From Microcaldota archaeon (GTDB lineage Archaea > Micrarchaeota > Micrarchaeia > Micrarchaeales > CABMGC01): DNA of 55,699 nt. Location of the stretch: positions 1-55,699 of the forward strand of contig JAJZLJ010000006.1 in NCBI GenBank assembly GCA_021850625.1, given 5' to 3'. A model generated the notes under the pieces. That model did no database searches, had not been told where the DNA came from, and worked only from the letters and a program-made list of their open reading frames with translations. Position numbers and translations under genes: made by a program. Below, piece by piece: positions 1 through 7,853 of this stretch (positions are counted from its first letter, which is position 1; the number at the start of each line of letters is the position of its first letter).

Positions 1-825
1 TCATCGGTATCTACATCTGGTTATGGGCAATTGGAGTTTTCAGTAACTAACAGCATAAATACCGTTGTAATTGCAATGGCTATAGGTGGGAGTAGGTTAT
101 CTTCCAATCCTCCTGCTCCTTTAACTGGTTGCACGGTAAAATTAGATACTACAGATTCTTCTGGTGATGGTATTTACTATGAACTCTGCACAAACTTAAC
201 TCCAAATAATTACTCAATAACCTTCCCTTCTTATGGCAATCCCACTTCTGCAGCTGTATTTGTATATGAAACTCCAGTATTACAACCAACACCTAATCCC
301 GCGTATTACTTTACAGACTCTCCATCAACATCGGTTACTGCGACATCTGGAAATGAAATATACTTTTGTGAAGGCGGTACTTATAATCAACTATCTTCGG
401 TGTCCTGGCAACAAACAACAAATACTATATATACCTCAATAGGAACTCAATCAAGCAATATATGTACAGACTCTTTACCATCTCCGTATGATTCTATAAT
501 TGGCGTATATGGTATAACAGTTCCAACTACTACAAATACTATTTATTCCTATTCATCTACATCTCCTCCAACCTCAAATCAACTACAATTTACAGTATCT
601 AACAGCATAAACACAGTTGTAATAGCATTTACTATACTTGGGGGCAGATTAGGATCGCCTTCAATACCTTCTGGTTGTGTTGTGCAATTAAATAAAAATG
701 ATAACAGTGGAAATGGGGTATACTTTGCTACTTGTAATAATTTGCCTATCAATACATATACCATAAATTATGCACCATACGGACAGGCTACCTCTAGCTC
801 GGTATATGTCTACGAGCTTCCTTAA
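1..825 (+). CDS. Secreted repeat surface protein, 5' end cut by the window
   Basis: The reading frame is open from base 1, so the true start lies upstream; the first start-like codon inside (TTG at 31) falls within a repeat and is not a credible start. The visible 274 residues hold two copies of a module of about 85 residues (about bases 28-280 and 586-822). Each has the pattern (E/Q)F-(S/T)-V-(T/S)-N-SINTVVIA, a short Gly-rich turn, two Cys about 20 residues apart and a closing V-Y-V-Y-E-x-P. A spacer of about 100 residues with two more Cys separates them. Composition is rich in Ser, Thr, Asn and Tyr with few charges, as in exported archaeal surface proteins. I recognise no named family. The protein ends without a membrane anchor. 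Surface location is inferred. Confidence 0.7.
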   Translation, partial: SSVSTSGYGQLEFSVTNSINTVVIAMAIGGSRLSSNPPAPLTGCTVKLDTTDSSGDGIYYELCTNLTPNNYSITFPSYGNPTSAAVFVYETPVLQPTPNPAYYFTDSPSTSVTATSGNEIYFCEGGTYNQLSSVSWQQTTNTIYTSIGTQSSNICTDSLPSPYDSIIGVYGITVPTTTNTIYSYSSTSPPTSNQLQFTVSNSINTVVIAFTILGGRLGSPSIPSGCVVQLNKNDNSGNGVYFATCNNLPINTYTINYAPYGQATSSSVYVYELP

Positions 826-1092
826 TCATTAAATTCTTAGAAAATATTACTTAAACCAAAGACAAATTTAATGGCATATTGTATAATGTTAATTTTACAA
901 ATTCCTTATATTTTTAATAAAAATTATTGTTTATTTTACAATGCCCTTTATAAACAATGCTTATTTTTTGGAAAATATCATCTGCAAAATTATACTAAAA
1001 TTATTGTTTTTTGTCGTCATATACATAAATAAACCTAATTGCGTGTAATGAGTTTATATTAGTTATCTAATAATTATATAGTGGTGGGAATA

Positions 1093-2001
1093 ATGGGAAT
1101 CTATGATGAGGATGTTACTGGGGATGTTAAGCTACAAAGTCTTATAGGCTTAGCAAAGCATACTCATGGGCCTAACTGTAGAAGAATGCTTAAGCATGTG
1201 CTTTATGACAACGAAGAGATACTTCTTGAAGTAAGGCAGAGTTATCTTGAAGCATTATCTCCTATAATTCTTGTGGCTACAAATAAAAGGCTAATAACAA
1301 TGTATTCATCTTTCTGGGGACGTTACTTTGGATATGATTTATTTCATCCTACTACATACTCTATAATGCCTTACAAATATATGATAGGTGTATCAATCTC
1401 GAAAGGAAAGGTCTTATCTTCTATAAAGATACATACCCAGAGTTCTATAGATGTGGGTTCACAGATAAAGGATGAAAACGAGATTCATGGGATTCGCTCC
1501 AAAAGTGCAATGCTAATGACAAAGGTAATAGGTGAGATACTTCAATTTACCGAAGAAGAACACAAGAAGTTTTCTCTTAGGGAAGGTTCTTTAGGAAAAG
1601 AAGAAAAATTAACAAAAGTACGCTTAAATAATTCGCAGAAAGTTAATCTTAATGAACTAAATCGTTCATTGATTCAAGAGTTATCCTTAGATAGTGCAAA
1701 GGCAGTTCTTAAGCGCAATAACTCAGTAATCTTATGGTTAGGTTTAGAGCCTGATATCTATGTTAGCAAACTGCTTAACGTAAATCCTACTCAGATAAAG
1801 ATACTAAACCTTCGAGATATAGAACGATATAATGAAGATGAGGCGCTTGCTCTTGACGGTACCGTTATACTTAGTTATGATGGTGTATTATCCATTCATC
1901 TTGCCGAGTTCCTTAAGGATAAGTATGGGGTACTTACATACGTTATAAAAGGAGGCTTATACTCTATATTAGAAGACAAAAGTAAAAATATAGTTCACTG
2001 A
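1093..2001 (+). CDS. PH-like domain joined to a cysteine-less rhodanese-like domain
   Basis: I chose ATG at 1093 because GGTGG at 1083-1087 is a good ribosome binding site for it; GTG at 1081 is the alternative. Residues about 35-160 look like a bacterial/archaeal PH-like (YokE/bPH) domain: a start of the type LYDNEEILLEVRQ, then a strand with 'ATNKRLI' and a strand-rich middle. Residues about 190-300 resemble a rhodanese domain, including the closing V-I-K-G-G turn, but the position of the catalytic Cys is Ser (about residue 261, loop SYDGVLS). It is therefore probably non-catalytic and used for binding. No signal peptide or membrane segment. The gene converges on malic enzyme with a 7-base overlap. 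The PH call is moderate and the rhodanese call rests on pattern only. Confidence 0.6.
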   Translation: MGIYDEDVTGDVKLQSLIGLAKHTHGPNCRRMLKHVLYDNEEILLEVRQSYLEALSPIILVATNKRLITMYSSFWGRYFGYDLFHPTTYSIMPYKYMIGVSISKGKVLSSIKIHTQSSIDVGSQIKDENEIHGIRSKSAMLMTKVIGEILQFTEEEHKKFSLREGSLGKEEKLTKVRLNNSQKVNLNELNRSLIQELSLDSAKAVLKRNNSVILWLGLEPDIYVSKLLNVNPTQIKILNLRDIERYNEDEALALDGTVILSYDGVLSIHLAEFLKDKYGVLTYVIKGGLYSILEDKSKNIVH

Positions 2002-3263
2002 TCAAAAAGCAATCTTTCCATATTTTCATAATGCTTTATTCGCTTTGCAGCTATCTCCTTTATTCTAGAGTGTGTCAGTATTGTTCTTGCATTTTTTTCT
2101 TTTATAGCAGATATACCTACTGCTCCTGCTATGTCTACTGAAAGTTCAAAGAATTTTTTTTCATCAGAAGCGCTTGGTATAATATACTCTCTATTAAGTT
2201 TGTCCTTTACGCTTTCTGCTATAATGATGGCTGCTTCATGAAGCATCTTCATTGTGATCTTTTTAGCTCTAACCTCCAAAAGACCTCTCATTATACCTGG
2301 AAATGCAATTATATTGTTAACTTGATTTGGGGAGTTACTCTTTCCTGTAGCGACTATATAAGCCCCAGCTTTAATAGCATCCTCATAAGAGATCTCAGGC
2401 TCAGGATTTGTCAACGAAAAAACAATCGGCTTCTTATTCATTTTTCTTATCATTTCTTTCTTGAAGTAGCCCTTTTTACCTGTTGTACCTATTATTAAAT
2501 CTGCACCATTGATTGCATCATCTATGCTATAATCGATGTTTTTTGTATTAGTTATTTTAGAGAGCTCTATTTTAAACTCATTCATGTCTTTTTTCCTCCC
2601 TTTTTTTATTACTCCTTCACTGTCAAAAACATACAGATTTTTATATCCTGCAAAATTAAGAAGTTTTGTTATTCCATAACCGGCAGAACCTGCTCCAAAA
2701 ATCACTATTTTGGAGTTTTTAGTTTTGCCTGCAATCTTAAATGCATTTATTAGAGCAGCAAGAGCTACTACTGCTGTACCATATTGGTCATCGTGAAATA
2801 TTGGTATTTCGGATATCTCAGATGCCTTTTTAATTATCCTAAAAACTTTTGGGGACTCTATATCTTCTATGTTTACTGCTGCTATGCTTGGTTCTATTGC
2901 TTTTATGAATTTGATTATATCCTCTTCCTTTTTTGTAGATATGCACATAGGCACTGCGTCTACGCCTCCATATTTTTTAAAAAGCAGCGCCTTACCTTCC
3001 ATTACCGCTAGTCCTGCCTCTGGGCCGATGTCTCCTAAACCTAGTATTCTAGTCCCATCAGATATTATAGCAACAGTATTTCCCTTATTGGTATACTCAT
3101 AAGCAAGAAGCTTATTCTTTTTAATCTCCTCAGAAACATAAGCTACGCCTGGTGTATAATATATAGAAAGATCTTCTCTATTTCTTATTGCAACTTTTCC
3201 TGTGATTTCTACCTTGCCATTATTTTGGAGATGTTTTTTCAACGCTATTTTTTTATCAATCAC
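1995..3263 (-). CDS. NAD(P)-dependent malic enzyme
   Basis: Oxidative decarboxylation of malate to pyruvate and CO2 in the cytoplasm. The 422 residues fit the short prokaryotic malic enzyme. Near the N-terminus are the hallmark YTPGVA, then VAIISDGTRILGLGDIGPEAG, the metal/substrate region IEDIESP followed by FHDDQYGTA, and a Rossmann fold starting IVIFGAGSAGYG; later LTNPEPEIS. The start is GTG at 3261-3263; no better upstream start is seen. It is the last gene of a minus-strand run behind tfb and a small membrane protein (gap 11 bases), so it may be co-transcribed with them. With the citrate synthase operon and the Mqo-like protein further along, malate seems a central metabolite here. Confidence 0.95.
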   Translation of the reverse strand: MIDKKIALKKHLQNNGKVEITGKVAIRNREDLSIYYTPGVAYVSEEIKKNKLLAYEYTNKGNTVAIISDGTRILGLGDIGPEAGLAVMEGKALLFKKYGGVDAVPMCISTKKEEDIIKFIKAIEPSIAAVNIEDIESPKVFRIIKKASEISEIPIFHDDQYGTAVVALAALINAFKIAGKTKNSKIVIFGAGSAGYGITKLLNFAGYKNLYVFDSEGVIKKGRKKDMNEFKIELSKITNTKNIDYSIDDAINGADLIIGTTGKKGYFKKEMIRKMNKKPIVFSLTNPEPEISYEDAIKAGAYIVATGKSNSPNQVNNIIAFPGIMRGLLEVRAKKITMKMLHEAAIIIAESVKDKLNREYIIPSASDEKKFFELSVDIAGAVGISAIKEKNARTILTHSRIKEIAAKRIKHYENMERLLFDQ

Positions 3264-3274
3264 AAGCCCACTTA

Positions 3275-3685
3275 TTATATAACTTTTGTACCTTTATTTT
3301 TATTAAACATAAGCAAATACAGTATCATTCCAAAGATCATTGAAAATATAACTATTCCTACCAATGCATATGGCCTGTAATAATCAATCTTTCCTAATGC
3401 TGTATTAGCAGAAAGTTCTGCTTGGTGTGCATAACCTACTGCAGCAGCAGAGGAGTTATAACTCTGTTCTGATCTATTCAAGTATACATACGCTTGTGTA
3501 AGATTAGGATTAAAAAAGAGAAAACCGCTTTCATTTATGCTATTTATATAAGCAATGCTTTGGTTTATTGCAGTCCTTGCCTGTGTCGAGTTGTAGTTTT
3601 GTGTAGATATTGTTGAAGCTCCTACAGCAAAAATTAGTAAAAATAAGAAAGAAAAAATAAAAGAAAAAAACCTAAAGGTATTCAT
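3275..3685 (-). CDS. Small membrane-anchored exported protein
   Basis: About 136 residues. An N-terminal hydrophobic stretch rich in Phe and Leu acts as signal peptide or anchor and ends near AVGAST. An extracellular part of about 75 residues follows, with several N-x-S/T sites and Ala-rich helical character, then one membrane helix (about residues 107-127) and a short Lys-rich cytoplasmic tail. A TTG directly before the ATG is the alternative start. It lies between tfb and malic enzyme with gaps of 15-18 and 11 bases, so it is probably in the same transcript. I do not recognise the family and context does not fix a function. Confidence 0.6.
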   Translation of the reverse strand: MNTFRFFSFIFSFLFLLIFAVGASTISTQNYNSTQARTAINQSIAYINSINESGFLFFNPNLTQAYVYLNRSEQSYNSSAAAVGYAHQAELSANTALGKIDYYRPYALVGIVIFSMIFGMILYLLMFNKNKGTKVI

Positions 3686-3703
3686 CAAACCACAAACTTA
3701 ATA

Positions 3704-4726
3704 CTACAGATTTACATCTATCTTAAGTTCATGTTTGAGCTCCCTGTACCTATTTCTTATAGTTACCTCTGTAACTCCTGCTACGTCAGCTACCTCCTTT
3801 TGAGTTCTTCTTTCTCCTGCTAGGGCTCCTGCTATATAAACAGCAGCTGCAGATACTCCTGTAGGACTTCTTCCGCTTATAAGTCCTTTCTTCATAGCCT
3901 GCTTAAGGAGCGTCATAGCCTTTTCTTGAGCCTCTCCGCTTAACTTCAATGCGGCTACATATCTAGGGACATAAGCCGAAGGATCTGTCAAAGGTATCTT
4001 AAGATTAAGCTCATGAGCTATTATCCTATAAGTTCTTCCTATTTCCTTCTTTGAAACATTCGATATCTGCGAGATCTCATCAAGAGTTCTTGGCATTCCT
4101 GCGCTTCTACATGTTGCATATAATGCCGCGTTAACTACAGTTTCTATTGGTCTGCCTCTTATAAGGTTGTTCTTAACGCATTGTCTGTATAGCAAAGCAG
4201 TCTGCTCTCTTATATTATCTGGCAATCCCAAGTAACTAGCTACTCTATTCAATTCAGGAAGCGCAACTAGATAATTTCTCTCACTTGAGCTTGCTATACT
4301 TGCCCTTTTATGCCACTTTCTCATTCTATAGAGCTGTGCCTGCCTTTTAGATGATAACTTTGTTCCTCTTATGTCTTTGTTATACATATCTATTTCAGTG
4401 ACTAAGCCCTTATTTGGCTTCATGTATTTAATAGGTGCACCTGTTCTTGCTCTTGCATTCCTTTGATCAGAGTCAAAAGCTCTCCATTCAGGTCCACTAT
4501 CTGTAACATTTTCCTCTATGACAAGGCCGCAGTTGTTGCATATATACTCTCCTCTTTCATTATCGAATATTATGTCAATACTTCCACAAGCAGGGCATTT
4601 CTTGCTTTCACTGCCTAACTTTCCGGCCTTTGGAATAACCTTTGGGGCTTCTTCTCTGTCCATGTCATTACCATATAACATGTCATCATTTTTTTCTGAG
4701 TTGTGTGATTTTTCATTTTTAGTCAT
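3704..4726 (-). CDS. tfb: Transcription initiation factor IIB (TFB)
   Basis: General transcription factor that binds the TBP-DNA complex and recruits RNA polymerase. The 340 residues start with a charged, disordered 40-residue extension. A zinc ribbon follows (C44, C47, C63, C66, within CPACGS and CNNCGLV), then the B-reader/linker region (GAPIKYMKPNKGLVTEI), then two cyclin-like repeats, each with the typical 'GRS/GRP-ET-V-A-A-YIA/YATCR' helix. The ribosome binding site GGTGAT lies 4 bases before ATG. It heads a run with a membrane protein and malic enzyme. It must work with the unusual one-repeat TBP encoded at 11272-11604, which makes its TBP-contacting C-terminal cyclin repeat worth inspecting. 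Confidence 0.96.
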   Translation of the reverse strand: MTKNEKSHNSEKNDDMLYGNDMDREEAPKVIPKAGKLGSESKKCPACGSIDIIFDNERGEYICNNCGLVIEENVTDSGPEWRAFDSDQRNARARTGAPIKYMKPNKGLVTEIDMYNKDIRGTKLSSKRQAQLYRMRKWHKRASIASSSERNYLVALPELNRVASYLGLPDNIREQTALLYRQCVKNNLIRGRPIETVVNAALYATCRSAGMPRTLDEISQISNVSKKEIGRTYRIIAHELNLKIPLTDPSAYVPRYVAALKLSGEAQEKAMTLLKQAMKKGLISGRSPTGVSAAAVYIAGALAGERRTQKEVADVAGVTEVTIRNRYRELKHELKIDVNL

Positions 4727-4816
4727 TTTATCACCAGTTAAACATATACACTATAAAACAAACCAATTGTTTTTTAAATGTTTCTAAAAACAGCAATAAT
4801 ATTATCATGCAAAAGA

Positions 4817-4930
4817 TATTTAAATCTTTCTATCAAATTAGGTTTAATCCTTAGTAGAAAAAACCTCTATTATAGATGCTATAACTTCCTACTAATATCT
4901 TTTAAGAAAAAACACAAAAGTATTTAAATC
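4817..4930. promoter_or_regulatory. Two copies of a TATA-like 10-mer between tfb and a membrane protein gene
   Basis: The same ten bases, tatttaaatc, occur at 4817-4826 and 4921-4930 in the 242-bp divergent gap. The right copy is about 40 bases before the start at 4969, a plausible TATA position if the leader is short. The left copy is about 90 bases from the tfb start and could serve either direction. No ribosome binding site resembling GGTG precedes 4969. Assigned from sequence and spacing alone. Confidence 0.4.
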
Positions 4931-4968
4931 TTGATATTTACATATACTTACATAAAAAGGCGCATAGA

Positions 4969-5439
4969 ATGGATAAAACTATTTGGTCTGGAAAGACTAA
5001 GATATTATTGTACATATCGTTTTTAATAGGCATAATCGGGAGCGTTTTGCTACCTTTCACCTATTCGCAAACTCCTCAGCAAAATGCAGTCACTGCGTTA
5101 TGTAGTGTAATCTCTACAGTATCATTTGTACTAACTATCTTGGCATTGATGCTGTTCGTACTTGGTGGTACTTTATATGCATTTGCGCACTTTCTTCCAG
5201 CTACCGGAAACTTCAGGGGAAACATGCAAGGTTGGGGTATGGGTATGCTTATGGGCGGTATAATATCATTAATACTTTACATATTGGCACCATTCATAAT
5301 AACTAAGGTTGTTTCAATAAATCCTGCAGGAAGTACCGGTTATCTAGGTCAGCCTGGTTTGACAGGGCAGGTGTGTACTCAGTCTACCTTTGGTGGTACT
5401 ACTGCCGGTTCACCTACTATAGTATCAGGAACAGGTTAA
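4969..5439 (+). CDS. Small membrane protein with pilin/VirB2-like layout
   Basis: 156 residues. An N-terminal hydrophobic signal (about 12-31) is followed by a polar turn (YSQTPQQ), then two strong membrane helices (about 45-72 and 92-112) separated by a loop ATGNFRGNMQGWG. The tail is Gly/Thr-rich with one Cys. A cleavable signal, two glycine-rich helices and a short loop is the layout of VirB2/TrbC-type conjugative pilins, and similar proteins are annotated that way in other archaea. There is no sequence signature that proves it and no type IV secretion ATPase nearby. The next gene, also a membrane protein, follows after 62 T-rich bases, so a terminator between them is likely. Confidence 0.45.
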   Translation: MDKTIWSGKTKILLYISFLIGIIGSVLLPFTYSQTPQQNAVTALCSVISTVSFVLTILALMLFVLGGTLYAFAHFLPATGNFRGNMQGWGMGMLMGGIISLILYILAPFIITKVVSINPAGSTGYLGQPGLTGQVCTQSTFGGTTAGSPTIVSGTG

Positions 5440-5480
5440 TGTTTAGTTTTTCTTTTATTTTTAATTTATTTTATATTTAA
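5440..5480 (+). terminator. T-rich stretch, probable archaeal terminator
   Basis: Directly after the stop codon at 5437-5439 come runs such as tttagtttttcttttattttt and further T-rich DNA up to about 5480. Oligo-T tracts without a hairpin are the usual archaeal termination signal. It separates two co-oriented membrane protein genes. Confidence 0.4.
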
Positions 5481-5501
5481 TTTACAATTTTAAGTGTTTT
5501 A

Positions 5502-6233
5502 ATGGCTAATATTTTATCAGAGGTGCTTCAGACATACAAAAGTAATCTTAAATTTGTTCTGTTTTTTTCGATACCTTTTGTAATAGCATTTCTAATACCA
5601 TTATTTGCGCCTCTTCCGACATACATAAGTGCTGGGGGAATATTCATAAGAAGCTCAAGCGTTGTAGGCAATCTTAACTTCTTAAATCTTGCAGTTATAC
5701 TTATAGCTATATTTTTTTCACTGCTTTTTATAAGCTTCGCTTTTGTCGCAATAAGCTTGATAGTAAAATCAAGAAAGACGCGTTCAAAGATCTCAAAAAG
5801 AGTCATGCAGGATATAGAGCGTTATATAAGCAAGGTATTCATACTCTTATTGATATACACCTTTATACTTCTGGCAGTGAACGTTCTTGGATACTTATAC
5901 GGAAATATGGATCTTATTACTGCATTGGTTGGTTTCTTCGGTTTTATACCATTGTTTTATGCTCCTAGCGCAATAGTGGTAGATAATAAAAGTATGGGCA
6001 GGGCGGTAAAGGATAGCATAAAACTAGTTGTTAAAAATCCCGGATATTTTATACTATGGTTTGTATTAATAAGTATTATAATCTCTATTGTAGATTTCAT
6101 TATGATTGCAATAGCTGGCGCGTATTTATCTATGTATCTTACTCTTATTATAGTTTCATTGTTTATACTTCCATACTTTGTTATTTTCCAGGCAGAAGCC
6201 TATATGAGAAGATTTGCTATTCTAAAGCATTAA
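5502..6233 (+). CDS. Multi-pass membrane protein, YciC/DUF7847-like
   Basis: 243 residues with about five or six hydrophobic helices (near 20-40, 60-85, 110-130, 140-160, 180-205 and 208-230) and a basic cytoplasmic loop RKTRSKISKR near 90. The segment 'FYAPSAIVVDNKSMGRAVKDSIKLVVKNPG' in the middle is the recurring element of a broad family of archaeal and bacterial membrane proteins of unknown role (YciC-like/DUF7847/DUF4013 type), which often occur beside secretion or envelope genes. No catalytic residues can be named. It precedes tRNA-Met by 43 bases. Confidence 0.55.
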   Translation: MANILSEVLQTYKSNLKFVLFFSIPFVIAFLIPLFAPLPTYISAGGIFIRSSSVVGNLNFLNLAVILIAIFFSLLFISFAFVAISLIVKSRKTRSKISKRVMQDIERYISKVFILLLIYTFILLAVNVLGYLYGNMDLITALVGFFGFIPLFYAPSAIVVDNKSMGRAVKDSIKLVVKNPGYFILWFVLISIIISIVDFIMIAIAGAYLSMYLTLIIVSLFILPYFVIFQAEAYMRRFAILKH

Positions 6234-6276
6234 TTATAAATACTTTAAACGCAAAACCGATATATTAAATTTACCC

Positions 6277-6396
6277 GGCGGGGTAGCTCAGCCTGGTTAG
6301 AGCGCTAGACTCATATGCAAAGCACTATGAGTGATGAGCATTTATTTGCGATGACGAGAAATCTAGAGGTCGCGGGTTCAAATCCCGCCCCCGCCA
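6277..6396 (+). tRNA. tRNA-Met(CAT), probably elongator, with a 45-nt intron
   Basis: A complete cloverleaf can be drawn: acceptor GGCGGGG (6277-6283) with CCCCGCC (6389-6395), discriminator A at 6396, D stem GCTC/GAGC, anticodon stem CTAGA/TCTAG, variable AGGTC, and T arm GCGGG-TTCAAAT-CCCGC. The anticodon CAT is at 6312-6314 and the intron runs about 6316-6360, after base 37 as usual in archaea. Inside it GCAAA and TTTGC can pair. The G1-C72 pair argues against the initiator. The loop CTCATAA and stem context resemble elongator Met more than tRNA-Ile2, but both use CAT and I cannot exclude Ile2. CCA is not encoded. The 3' end overlaps the end of the convergent methyltransferase gene. Confidence 0.93.
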
Positions 6397-7208
6397 AAAG
6401 TAGCTAAAAGTTGTGAAATAAATTTGTATAGTTCTTTTATTTCATCATCAGATAACTCCGATGCTCGTTTATCAAGTATTTTTTTAATTTTTGGCGTTTC
6501 GTTTTTCTGTAAAAACGATTTGGATTCTTTTTTTGTAAAACGCCTTCCAAAACCTTCATCTCCATTCCAAAAAAACTCCATAATACTTTTTCCTACTTTT
6601 TTATCAAGATGCAAAAATATATTTTTTATGACTTTATCTCTGATGCTATTATCTACGTTCTTTGGGGTAATCTTTACAAGATGTGATAGTACTCTTGGCA
6701 TTGGTTCAAAAGCTTCTTTTGGGACATCCATAATAATCTCAACTTTATAAAAGCAGTTAAATATTGCTGATATCACTCCAAAGTTTTTATTTTCTGGTTT
6801 AGTTGAGATTAATTTTGTGAATTTGTGCGGTATTATCATAGCACAACACTCAAAATTATGCCTTTTTTCTTTAATAAGCCTTATAAAGAACTGTTGTAAG
6901 ATTTGATATGGTGGATTTGAAACTATTTTATTAAATAAGGGCAGCTTTACTGTAAGTATATCCCCAAATATCAACTCTATATTTTTTGAATCAACAAAGT
7001 TTTTTTCAAGTATATCAAAATAACCTTTATCTTTTTCAATGCTATAAACGCGTCCTGCACTCCTTGCAATAATTGATGTAAGTGTTCCTGGGCCTCCGCC
7101 TATCTCTAAAACATTATCCCTGCTTGTCAGAGAAGCGGTATTGGCTACAATCATATTTATTTTAGGATTGATAATAATATGTTGGTCCTTTTTTTTATCT
7201 GGGATCAT
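6378..7208 (-). CDS. KsgA/Dim1-family adenine dimethyltransferase paralogue
   Basis: A Rossmann methyltransferase of 276 residues with the rRNA adenine dimethylase motifs: SAM loop VLEIGGGPGTLTS (about 33-45), acidic end of strand 2 (YSIEKD), GDIL, and motif IV SNPPYQ. The canonical KsgA of this organism is encoded at 12331-13104 and has NIPYN and the typical LGQNFL start, which are altered here (NPPY and a different N-terminus). This copy may have another target, for example another rRNA position or an Erm-like role. The last six codons are read from the opposite strand of the tRNA-Met acceptor and T stem (19 bases of overlap), giving the unusual GGGGI tail. Confidence 0.75.
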   Translation of the reverse strand: MIPDKKKDQHIIINPKINMIVANTASLTSRDNVLEIGGGPGTLTSIIARSAGRVYSIEKDKGYFDILEKNFVDSKNIELIFGDILTVKLPLFNKIVSNPPYQILQQFFIRLIKEKRHNFECCAMIIPHKFTKLISTKPENKNFGVISAIFNCFYKVEIIMDVPKEAFEPMPRVLSHLVKITPKNVDNSIRDKVIKNIFLHLDKKVGKSIMEFFWNGDEGFGRRFTKKESKSFLQKNETPKIKKILDKRASELSDDEIKELYKFISQLLATFGGGGI

Positions 7209-7243
7209 ATAGAGTCCTTAATATCTAGTAAATTAATCTGTTG

Positions 7244-7744
7244 TTACAGTGCTTTTCTAACTTGCTGTGTCATATCTTCTTGTTGGCTAGTTTCGCAGTT
7301 ACGTTTAACTGCCACAAGGAATGGTATAGGAGAAGCCTCATGTTCTTGATGATTCAAAAATGAACGTTCAAGCATTTCATTTCTTCTTATTTTCTTTTCA
7401 AAATACTGCATTCCTTCAATTAATGTCCTTTCTTTTTCACTGTAGTTGTAATTTAAGAAAGATGAAAAAGAATTTATTATTTTATTAACTATCTCTGTGT
7501 TAATGCGAATATCTTGTAAGTTTGCTTCTTTTGAAGCATAAAGTTCTTCGCTTAAATCTAGGGCTTTAAAGTACTCCTTTTTAGATAAAAACTCAGATAT
7601 ATCTTGTCTTTTACCATAAACTTTACTTTTTTTTATTTGATCTGACACTATAGCTGCAATACTTTTATTGGCTCTAGCTGCTGTGTTATCAGACTGAGCG
7701 TCTAAAACTACTGGGCTTCTAGTCCCCACAAACCCTCTCGACAT
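7244..7744 (-). CDS. Uncharacterised soluble protein
   Basis: 166 residues, charged, mainly helical in character, no signal peptide or membrane segment. The N-terminal 30 residues (Gly, Ala, Ser and Arg-rich) look disordered; from about residue 40 amphipathic helices follow. Two Cys only, one near the end. ATG at 7744 follows a TATA-like A/T stretch without an obvious GGTG site, so the message may be leaderless. It diverges from an equally unrecognised gene at 7854, with 109 bases between. I know no family for it. Confidence 0.5.
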   Translation of the reverse strand: MSRGFVGTRSPVVLDAQSDNTAARANKSIAAIVSDQIKKSKVYGKRQDISEFLSKKEYFKALDLSEELYASKEANLQDIRINTEIVNKIINSFSSFLNYNYSEKERTLIEGMQYFEKKIRRNEMLERSFLNHQEHEASPIPFLVAVKRNCETSQQEDMTQQVRKAL

Positions 7745-7853
7745 ATATAAATAATTATAATAGAAAGTTATTTAAAACTTTTGTCTATAGATAAGCTATT
7801 GTATATATATCTAAATCACTAATTATAATTTGTTAATTATAATCGGTATTTTA

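Noticed and set aside
2238-3102. Several plus-strand frames of 75-86 codons
   Set aside because: They lie inside the malic enzyme gene on the opposite strand and follow its codon pattern as shadows.
6316-6360. C/D box small RNA inside the tRNA-Met intron
   Set aside because: A C-box-like tgatga is present, but no D box (ctga) follows, so a guide RNA cannot be supported.
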